The notes under the pieces: model-generated | What the model saw: only the letters and a program-made list of their open reading frames with translations | What the model was told of the DNA's origin: nothing | Database searches by the model: none | In this document: in pieces, positions 1-4,656 of the stretch | Layout of the letters: every line of letters starts with the position of its first letter | Numbering within the stretch: the first letter of the stretch is position 1 | Program-made: the position numbers and the translations under genes | Assembly: GCA_913064935.1 (NCBI GenBank) | Contig: CAJYBF010000060.1 | Coordinates: 1-6,511, forward strand | Length of the DNA: 6,511 nucleotides | Origin: an uncultured Mollicutes bacterium | GTDB taxonomy: Bacteria; Bacillota_I; Bacilli_A; MAG-NZ | Direction: 5' to 3'

Positions 1-485
1 ATAGTGATCCTTCATTATTAGTATATACTAGAAATGTAGATACTGCTTACGGAACATCATTCACATATAGTGCATACGACACAGATTCTCAATTACCTTT
101 AGTTTCTAATATAGTTACTATGACAGTAACTGTCGAAGCAATAACAGTATCAAATCAGCCAGAAACAGTGGGAGATAGAGCACAATATGCAGCAAATAGA
201 GCTACTACTGTATTTACAGTAGCAGACTTCACAACAGAAGCAATAGCACCTTATTTTGATCCGGAATCAAATGACTTAGATGCTATTAGAATTGACGAAA
301 TATCAGATGCTAATACTGGTGTGTATTACTATTTTGATAGTGAAGTTGTAGCTGGTCAAGTTATTACTGCAGATGAATTAAGTAATGGTGCATTTTATCA
401 TATTGCTCCAGATGCTAACTCTGTATCAACTGACTCATTTAATGCGAGTGTTCGAGATACTGGATCAATGATTTGGGTTCAATAA
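1..485 (+). CDS. Repeat-containing beta-sandwich (cadherin/Ig-like) phage structural protein, 3' part
   Basis: The frame is open from the left edge (first full codon at base 3) to a TAA at 483-485, giving 160 visible residues; the gene starts outside the window. The ATG at 120 lies inside the final strand of a preceding repeat (TMTVTV), so it is very unlikely to be the true start. Residues 1-44 are the tail of one repeat, with the strand FTYSAYDTDS then a TMTVTV strand. The rest is a further copy: NQPETVGD, FTVADFTTE, a Ca-loop-like YFDPESNDLDAIRI, GQVITADEL and FNASVRDTGS. The same blocks recur twice in the next gene. Proteins of this type are plausible head fibres, decoration proteins or tail-fibre stalks; the role here is inferred from position beside neck genes. 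The C-terminal copy ends about six residues after the DxGS turn and lacks the TMTVTV strand. Confidence 0.75.
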   Translation, partial: SDPSLLVYTRNVDTAYGTSFTYSAYDTDSQLPLVSNIVTMTVTVEAITVSNQPETVGDRAQYAANRATTVFTVADFTTEAIAPYFDPESNDLDAIRIDEISDANTGVYYYFDSEVVAGQVITADELSNGAFYHIAPDANSVSTDSFNASVRDTGSMIWVQ

Positions 486-492
486 ATTTAAC

Positions 493-511
493 TGTTCAGT
501 GACACTGAACA
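493..511. repeat. Perfect intergenic hairpin/palindrome between the two repeat genes
   Basis: TGTTCAG (493-499) and CTGAACA (505-511) are exact inverted repeats around a TGACA loop. Read as a palindrome, GTTCAGTG-A-CACTGAAC is perfect over 17 bases. It sits 8 bases after the TAA at 485 and 16 bases before the ATG at 528. No T-run follows on either strand, so it is not a typical intrinsic terminator. RNA processing, partial termination, or a protein-binding site are all possible. Confidence 0.6.
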
Positions 512-527
512 TAACAAAATAATAAAA

Positions 528-1253
528 ATGTTATATACAGTAACTAATAATGGCCTTCAAAATGGAAGGCCAACTGCCATAGGTGCAAAAACAATATCAT
601 TAGCTTTCGGAGCTACGCATGTATTTACCGTAGCTAATTTTACAACAGAAACAACACCTGCTTACTCTGATCCTGAGAACGATGCTTTAGCTTATATTAA
701 AGTTATAAGCCTTCCTTCTACTGGAACATTGAAATTGTCAGGAGTAAATGTAACAGTAGGTCAATTAATTTCAGTAGCAAATATAACTACTGGCAATCTA
801 ACCTATGTTAGCAATGGAGCTGGTAGTTTTTTATGGAGTTTTGATGCTGCAGATGTAGGTTCAAACTCCTTAAGTGGATTGACTACTGGCAAAATAACAA
901 TGTCTGTTGCAGTTGCTATTAACTTACAGCCAAGCTCAGTAGGAAATAATACTATATTATTAGACTATGCTGAATCAAAAACTTTCACTAGTGCAGAATT
1001 TACTAGTGGGACAACACCAGCTTATGCTGATCCAGAAGGAGATAGTCCGTCTAAAGTAAAAATATTAGACTTACCTGCAGATGGATTACTTATATTTAAT
1101 GGAGTCAATGTTGTTGTGAATCAAGAATTAACAATAGCTGAAATTGATGCTGGATATTTAGTTTACACTCCAGACTTAGCTATAACGACTTCTCAATCAT
1201 TAGAATTTAACTTTTCAGTATCTGATCAAGGTTCTGGACTATTTACTACATAA
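528..1253 (+). CDS. Two-domain cadherin/Ig-like repeat protein, probable virion surface or fibre protein
   Basis: The product is 241 residues. The ATG at 528 has the A-rich leader AATAATAAAA that is common in this window. Residues 9-130 form one repeat (FTVANFTTE at 33-41, YSDPENDA at 46-53, GVNVTVGQ at 72-79, final strand KITMSVAVAI at 122-131). Residues 131-241 form a second (NLQPSSVGNNTI, FTSAEFTSG at 153-161, YADPEGDS at 166-173, GVNVVVNQ at 192-199, FSVSDQGS at 229-236). No signal peptide or membrane segment is visible. It is clearly paralogous to the gene ending at 485. The protein stops five residues after DQGS, so its last domain lacks the TMTVTV-type strand. Its own N-terminus, MLYTVTN, lines up with that missing strand of the upstream gene. 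The stop overlaps the next start (TAATG), suggesting coupled translation. A virion-decoration or fibre role is inferred. Confidence 0.75.
   Translation: MLYTVTNNGLQNGRPTAIGAKTISLAFGATHVFTVANFTTETTPAYSDPENDALAYIKVISLPSTGTLKLSGVNVTVGQLISVANITTGNLTYVSNGAGSFLWSFDAADVGSNSLSGLTTGKITMSVAVAINLQPSSVGNNTILLDYAESKTFTSAEFTSGTTPAYADPEGDSPSKVKILDLPADGLLIFNGVNVVVNQELTIAEIDAGYLVYTPDLAITTSQSLEFNFSVSDQGSGLFTT
551..572 (+). repeat. GC-rich 8-bp hairpin just inside the start of the second repeat gene
   Basis: TGGCCTTC (551-558) and GAAGGCCA (565-572) are exact inverted repeats around a 6-base loop, AAAATG. The stem starts 20 bases after the end of the ATG at 528 and is far more GC-rich than its surroundings. 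It lies within the coding frame (residues NGLQNGRP). It could slow ribosome entry or early elongation, or act with the hairpin at 493-511 as alternative structures. No T-tract follows, so a terminator is unlikely. Confidence 0.55.
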
Positions 1254-1630
1254 TGGGAAAAATGTCAATTTTTATTACAGAAGAATACACTAATCCATCT
1301 GGAGAAGGAGTTATAGGGAGTACATTAGGTACAAATTCTAACTGCATAAGTCAATGGGCTTTATTTGCAAAAACTAGCTCATCTGTTTGGATTGAATGGT
1401 TAATTACTGGTAATCATGTAACAATATCAAAAAATGCAGGAGGAACTGTTAATGGAGAAACATTAACTGAAATAACTGAATATACAATAACTATTGATGC
1501 TTATAGATCCTCTCAAGGATCTCAAAATGATGAGGTATCAAATATTACAATTATTCTAAGAGATAGCGATGGAGGCTCCGTACTGGATACTAAAGTATTC
1601 TCAAGATTACATACTGGGATTCAATGTTAA
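1253..1630 (+). CDS. Small beta-rich protein of unknown function, coupled to the repeat gene
   Basis: I do not recognise a specific family. The product is 125 residues from the ATG at 1253, which overlaps the upstream TAA by one base (TAATG). An alternative ATG at 1262 (residue 4) has the leader GGGAAAA, closer to the AAAAATG context used elsewhere, so the true start may be either. The composition is rich in Ser, Thr, Ile and Asn with alternating strand-like segments (SIFITEEY near the N-terminus, VWIEWLITG, EYTITIDAY, NITIILRDS), consistent with a compact beta-sandwich. SVWIEW contains two Trp residues two positions apart. It does not show the FTVANFTTE or DPEND blocks of the two upstream genes. 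Position suggests another virion-surface component. The AGATCCT/AGGATCT inverted repeat at 1505-1522 inside it arises from repeated TCTCAA codons. Confidence 0.6.
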   Translation: MGKMSIFITEEYTNPSGEGVIGSTLGTNSNCISQWALFAKTSSSVWIEWLITGNHVTISKNAGGTVNGETLTEITEYTITIDAYRSSQGSQNDEVSNITIILRDSDGGSVLDTKVFSRLHTGIQC

Positions 1631-1638
1631 TTAAAAAT

Positions 1639-1658
1639 GTATCATAAGATAATGATAC
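1639..1658 (+). promoter_or_regulatory. 7-bp inverted repeat upstream of the metallophosphoesterase promoter
   Basis: GTATCAT (1639-1645) and ATGATAC (1652-1658) are exact inverted repeats around a 6-base loop. The element begins 8 bases after the TAA at 1630 and ends 6 bases before the TTG of the promoter. The stem is AT-rich and no T-run follows, so it would be a weak terminator. An operator next to the -33 element is an equal possibility. Confidence 0.45.
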
Positions 1659-1664
1659 TAATAC

Positions 1665-1696
1665 TTGACTTATATAACTCTTTTAGTTATATTTGC
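1665..1696 (+). promoter_or_regulatory. Bacteroidota-type promoter (TTG-N20-TATATTTG)
   Basis: TTG at 1665-1667 and TATATTTG at 1688-1695, followed by C, are separated by 20 bases. The known Bacteroidota primary sigma consensus is TTTG or TTG at about -33 and TAnnTTTG at about -7, separated by roughly 17-23 bases. The -7 element matches perfectly. Transcription would begin near 1700-1703, leaving a leader of under 20 bases before the ATG at 1719. It lies in the largest non-coding gap of the window, beside the inverted repeat at 1639-1658. It could drive the metallophosphoesterase and the neck/tail genes after it. Confidence 0.6.
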
Positions 1697-1718
1697 TATT
1701 AAATCAATAATTTATTAT

Positions 1719-2762
1719 ATGCAGGATTCAAAAATTATCAAGGAATTTTTAAAAAATAAACCAGGATACTTGAAGAAAGGAAATTTAAAAATTAAAGAAG
1801 CCTTAGATAAAAGATATAACAATAGTTTTCTTATCGAAGATGTTAAGACTGCTAAAAAAGAAATTAAAAAAGAATTAAAAGACGAAAGATTAAAATCTGT
1901 TGTAGAAGATTTTACTGAAAATGTAAGAAGACTAGAAAGCACTCCTTTTGCTCCAACGCAAAGAAAAGCACCAAAAGTTAAATTAAGTAACAATGTTGCT
2001 CCATCAATTCAAGATCAAGAAGGAATGCATATAATGATGGGATGTAATCATGTTCCATTTCATCATAAAAGATTACATGATGGAATAAGAAGAATGATGA
2101 TGCATCATTATGATAAAATAAAAGGATTCCATTTACTTGGTGATTTTGCTGATATGAATACGTTATCATCACATGATAAAGGAAGATTTACAGCAGTACC
2201 TGGATTAACATTGGATGATGAATATGCAGAATGTAATCACGAATTAGATATGTTTGATCAGGTTATGCCAGAAGATACTTGGATGACTTATCTATACGGT
2301 AATCACGAAGATAGACATAATAGATGGATGTCTAATATGGATAACGCTAAGACACCTCTATTAGCTCCAAGAGAAGCTCTTGATTTAGTAGATAGAGGAT
2401 ATCAAGTTAAAAACAGATGGAGTCAAGATTTTTTCACTCTTGGTAATGATTTTGAAATATTTCATGGTATTTATTTCAGTATCCATAATGCTAAAGCTCA
2501 CTTAGACAAATTAAGAACAAGTTGTGCTTACGTCCATACTCACAGAATACAAAATTATAGAGAAGGAAGAATGGCTGCATTTAATATTGGAGCTTGTGCT
2601 GATTTCACTTCAGCAGCATTTAATTATGCTACAAGACCAATGAAGGCACAATGGGCTAATGGTTTTGCAATAAATATGATTGACCATAAAGGTAATTCTA
2701 ATGTAACTCAAATAAATGTAAATCCTGATGGACATTTTTGGTTCGGTGGTATTTACTACTAA
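1719..2762 (+). CDS. Calcineurin-like metallophosphoesterase with Lys-rich helical N-terminus
   Basis: The product is 347 residues from the ATG at 1719. A TTG 54 bases upstream would add 18 hydrophobic residues, but those codons overlap the promoter and the presumed transcription start, so I reject it. Residues 1-90 are helical and Lys/Glu-rich (FLKNKPGYLKKG at 10-21), possibly a nucleic-acid-binding or docking region. The phosphoesterase core follows: motif I GCNHVPFHH (108-116), motif II GDFADM (141-146) with LSSHD (149-153), motif III GNHEDR (194-199), FHG (248-250), and HTHR (273-276). These residues normally bind two metal ions and catalyse phosphodiester or phosphomonoester hydrolysis. 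The first Asp of DxH is Cys109 here, so activity or metal use may differ. The substrate is unknown; the location among structural genes suggests a virion-linked or DNA-ejection/packaging-linked role. TAATAA gives a double stop. Confidence 0.85.
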   Translation: MQDSKIIKEFLKNKPGYLKKGNLKIKEALDKRYNNSFLIEDVKTAKKEIKKELKDERLKSVVEDFTENVRRLESTPFAPTQRKAPKVKLSNNVAPSIQDQEGMHIMMGCNHVPFHHKRLHDGIRRMMMHHYDKIKGFHLLGDFADMNTLSSHDKGRFTAVPGLTLDDEYAECNHELDMFDQVMPEDTWMTYLYGNHEDRHNRWMSNMDNAKTPLLAPREALDLVDRGYQVKNRWSQDFFTLGNDFEIFHGIYFSIHNAKAHLDKLRTSCAYVHTHRIQNYREGRMAAFNIGACADFTSAAFNYATRPMKAQWANGFAINMIDHKGNSNVTQINVNPDGHFWFGGIYY

Positions 2763-2774
2763 TAAAAAATAAAA

Positions 2775-3446
2775 ATGACTAAAAGAGAAATTATATATAC
2801 AGTTTTTGAGAAACTAAATATACTTAGTGATGATACTCACGTATCTGAAGAACTAGTATCTTCTCTAATTGATACTAAGAGAGCTATGCTGTTGAAACAA
2901 CAATATGCAAAAAATACTTGGCACATGCCAATTGAAATAAAACAAGAGCTTTGCTTAGATTTAGAATTAGTCAATAGAATTGATGGATATTCTTGTGCTG
3001 GAAAAATTCTTAGTACTAAAGTTGCTTTACCATCATCTATCAAGATTAAAGGTAAAGAAGGCCCACTTACAGTTAGAAAAGGAGATGGAAGAGAGATAGC
3101 ATTGAGTATAGTTGCTATTGAAAGAGTCCCGTATTTATTTGAAAATAGATTTACACAACATTTAACTTATTGTGCTGTTGATTTTAGTGGAAAATTATTT
3201 TTAATATCAAATGATAATAAACATAAATTCTTAAAATCCATAAAGGTAACTGATATATTTGAAAGCCCAGATTTAGCTAGAGATTATACTTGTAATATTG
3301 ATTCAACTGTTGAGGCTTGGGATTCTGAATATCCAATAGAATCATCAATGACTGATATAGTTGTTGATTTGATAGTTAAAGAATTAACAAGATCATTAGG
3401 TATTCCTGGTGATAATATAAATGATGCTTCAGATGGAAGAAGATAA
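2775..3446 (+). CDS. Probable crAss-like head-tail ring/structural protein
   Basis: The product is 223 residues from an ATG with leader AAAAATAAAA, 12 bases after the preceding stop. Residues 1-45 look helical and contain SLIDTKRAMLLKQQYA (30-45), a pattern I associate with a conserved crAss-like structural protein beginning with a KREI segment. The middle (about 50-165) is beta-rich: ALPSSIKIKG, ALSIVAIERVPYLFENRF, then LTYCAVDFSGKLFLIS. The C-terminal part contains a helix (DIVVDLIVKELTRSLGI) ending in NDASDGRR. The ring or neck assignment follows the gene order (next are a small conserved protein, an adaptor and the muzzle) plus remembered family patterns, not a search. The 3' end overlaps the next gene by 26 bases, or 14 if the next gene starts at 3433, which implies co-translation. 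It could instead be an inner tail-hub component. Confidence 0.6.
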   Translation: MTKREIIYTVFEKLNILSDDTHVSEELVSSLIDTKRAMLLKQQYAKNTWHMPIEIKQELCLDLELVNRIDGYSCAGKILSTKVALPSSIKIKGKEGPLTVRKGDGREIALSIVAIERVPYLFENRFTQHLTYCAVDFSGKLFLISNDNKHKFLKSIKVTDIFESPDLARDYTCNIDSTVEAWDSEYPIESSMTDIVVDLIVKELTRSLGIPGDNINDASDGRR

Positions 3447-3894
3447 AAGAGTTCATAGAGTCAAAACTGATTTTGGTAGTGGAGATTATTACAAACATTT
3501 TATAAAAACAACTGGTGCTACTCATATAAGCAGAGTTAAGTTTGGAGAAATACTTAGAGAGTTTAATGATCACGTAAGGGATAGGATATCTACAAAAGGA
3601 GCTGAATATTTCATGCCAGAAAGAACTGGTAAGATTGAATTAAGAAAATCCAAAACTGAAGTAAAGATTGCTTCTGACGGAAGTATTATAAATAATCTTC
3701 CAGTAAATTGGAAAGCCACTAGAGAGCTATGGGCAGAGAATGAAAAAGCTAAAGAAAAGAAAACAAAAATAAGATATACTAACGAACATACTGATGGTCA
3801 TACTTTCAGAATTTTTTATAGAAAATCTAAAGCAAATTTTAAAAACAAAAGCATCTATAAAATGCGTTTCAATAGAGATCTAAAGCGTCAATGA
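3421..3894 (+). CDS. Conserved crAss-like phage protein of unknown function (structural module)
   Basis: The product is 157 residues from the ATG at 3421; in-frame ATGs at 3424 and 3433 are equally possible starts. All three lie inside the preceding gene. The protein is basic and Lys/Arg-rich. Segments that recall a family conserved in crAss-like and some other podovirus structural modules are HISRVKFGEILREFNDHV (35-52), a MPERTGKIELRKSK strand region, VNWKATRELW and HTDGHTFRIFYRK, then MRFNRDLKRQ at the end. The family's role is not known to me; the basic charge would suit nucleic-acid contact or an assembly factor. It ends at TGA (3892-3894), the only TGA stop in the window. The frame then continues as SRSIFAGKIDAFLR to a TAA at 3937-3939, so the C-terminus may be shortened or read through. 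Confidence 0.6.
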   Translation: MMLQMEEDKRVHRVKTDFGSGDYYKHFIKTTGATHISRVKFGEILREFNDHVRDRISTKGAEYFMPERTGKIELRKSKTEVKIASDGSIINNLPVNWKATRELWAENEKAKEKKTKIRYTNEHTDGHTFRIFYRKSKANFKNKSIYKMRFNRDLKRQ

Positions 3895-3903
3895 TCAAGA
3901 TCT
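3876..3903. repeat. Pair of AGATCT palindromes 22 bp apart
   Basis: AGATCT occurs at 3876-3881 and 3898-3903, each followed by A, with centres 22 bp apart (about two helical turns). A third palindrome, TGATCA, lies at 3892-3897. The second AGATCT overlaps the first base of the TATATTTG box at 3903. This spacing would suit a dimeric DNA-binding protein, but it may be chance in a short AT-rich stretch. Confidence 0.3.
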
Positions 3904-3911
3904 ATATTTGC
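3903..3911 (+). promoter_or_regulatory. Possible -7 promoter element TATATTTGC
   Basis: TATATTTG at 3903-3910, followed by C, is identical to the -7 element at 1688-1696 and lies 34 bases before the ATG at 3945. No TTTG or TTG is found 17-23 bases upstream. The same octamer also occurs inside a coding region near 3254. It is therefore a weak candidate, and the bases may instead be coding if the TGA at 3892 is read through. Confidence 0.3.
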
Positions 3912-3944
3912 AGGCAAAATTGATGCATTCTTAAGATAATAAAT

Positions 3945-4655
3945 ATGGCAAGTACAGGTAATTTAGTAAGTATAAAAATGATAGCTGATAGACTAATGAG
4001 GAATCCTTTAATGAAGGATCTTAATTATGAATTCATTGTTGATAATGCTATTCAAATTTTAAGAATATTAGAAGCTCCTTCTATCTTTGTTACTAGAAGA
4101 GAAGGATTGACTGTTTCTAATTATAGAGCATTGAAGCCTATTGATATGATTAAGGTTGAAGGGATTGCTAGGACTGACTTAGGTGGATCTCCAATAACTC
4201 TTCAAACCAGTGAAGATATATCTCAAGAATTTTTTAATGTTAGTAACAACCTACCAAGTAGGACGGATCATACATATTCTCTAAATAGTAAATATGTGAA
4301 TCTTAATTTTGAAAAAGGGACAATTAATATTATTTATAAGGCTATTGCAACTGATGAAGAATGTTATCCATTAGTATTAGATAATGAAACATTATTAAGA
4401 TGTATTGAGAGTTATATAAAATGGAAGTGGTTTGATATCTTAAATGACATGGATATGGTTTCTGATAGAAAGTTGCATAAAGCTGAAACTGATTATTGTT
4501 TTAATGTAGCACAAGCAGACGCTAATCTTAAAATGCCAAGTACAGATGAAATGGAAACTCTTGTAAATACTATTACACAATTAATTCCAAGTAGAACTGA
4601 ATTTAGTAGAAGATTTGAATTTCTTGGTGCTCAAGAGAATTTAAGAATACAATAA
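3945..4655 (+). CDS. Probable head-tail adaptor/ring protein of crAss-like type
   Basis: The product is 236 residues from an ATG with leader AAGATAATAAAT. It is helix-rich at both ends: residues 9-45 (MIADRLMRNPLMKDL and following) and about 145-215 (TLLRCIESYIKWKWFDILN, then a KAETDYCFNVAQADANLKMPS segment). A beta-rich middle includes YRALKPIDMIKVEGIA (65-80). The C-terminus, FEFLGAQENLRI, resembles the ending I remember for crAss-like head-tail connector proteins, which are comparable in role to P22 gp4-type adaptors that seat the tail under the portal. The gene lies immediately before the muzzle/stabilization gene, as the adaptor does in crAss-like genomes I recall. Its stop is one base from the next ATG (TAAGATG), so translation is probably coupled. 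The fold assignment is inferred from composition and context. Confidence 0.65.
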   Translation: MASTGNLVSIKMIADRLMRNPLMKDLNYEFIVDNAIQILRILEAPSIFVTRREGLTVSNYRALKPIDMIKVEGIARTDLGGSPITLQTSEDISQEFFNVSNNLPSRTDHTYSLNSKYVNLNFEKGTINIIYKAIATDEECYPLVLDNETLLRCIESYIKWKWFDILNDMDMVSDRKLHKAETDYCFNVAQADANLKMPSTDEMETLVNTITQLIPSRTEFSRRFEFLGAQENLRIQ

Positions 4656-4656
4656 G

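Larger units (their letters stand above)
3..1250 (+). repeat. Degenerate protein-level repeat array (about 3.5 cadherin/Ig-like units)
   Basis: Units are roughly 3-134 (C-terminal part only), 135-482, 552-917 and 918-1250, so about 110-125 residues each. Shared landmarks are FTVADFTTE (213-239), FTVANFTTE (624-650) and FTSAEFTSG (984-1010). Each is followed by an acidic Pro-Tyr-x-Asp-Pro-Glu segment (YFDPESND, YSDPENDA, YADPEGDS), a GVNV-x-V-x-Q strand in the two later units, and a final Asp-x-Gly-Ser-type turn. Similarity is visible in the DNA around the landmarks (for example acaacagaa in two units), but the copies are well diverged. The array is interrupted by the stop at 485 and restart at 528. 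The acidic loops may bind calcium, which is an inference from cadherin-like folds. Confidence 0.75.

Noticed and set aside
120..485. A separate gene starting at the ATG at 120
   Set aside because: The frame is open from base 3 with repeat-like sequence, and this ATG lies inside the final strand (TMTVTV) of a preceding repeat, so it is an internal Met of a truncated gene.
493..511. Intrinsic terminator
   Set aside because: The stem is perfect but is not followed by a T-run on either strand, so ordinary intrinsic termination is not supported.
1505..1522. Hairpin AGATCCT/AGGATCT inside the small beta-rich gene
   Set aside because: It is perfect over 7 bp but is produced by repeated TCTCAA codons (Ser-Gln) within a coding region and has no regulatory context.
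1665..1718. An N-terminal membrane segment on the metallophosphoesterase from a TTG start
   Set aside because: These bases form a Bacteroidota-type promoter and untranslated leader; the ATG at 1719 lies downstream of the predicted transcription start.
1715..1993. Minus-strand reading frame opposite the metallophosphoesterase N-terminus
   Set aside because: Its product is an artefact of Lys/Glu-rich AT-rich codons on the other strand (Leu/Phe/Ser-rich). The + strand gene has clear motifs. The other minus-strand frames at 1978-2172, 2837-3043 and 3376-3573 are rejected likewise.
3254..3261. TATATTTG promoter-like octamer
   Set aside because: It lies within the coding sequence of the ring-type protein with no -33 element and no gene start nearby; it shows that this octamer occurs by chance here.
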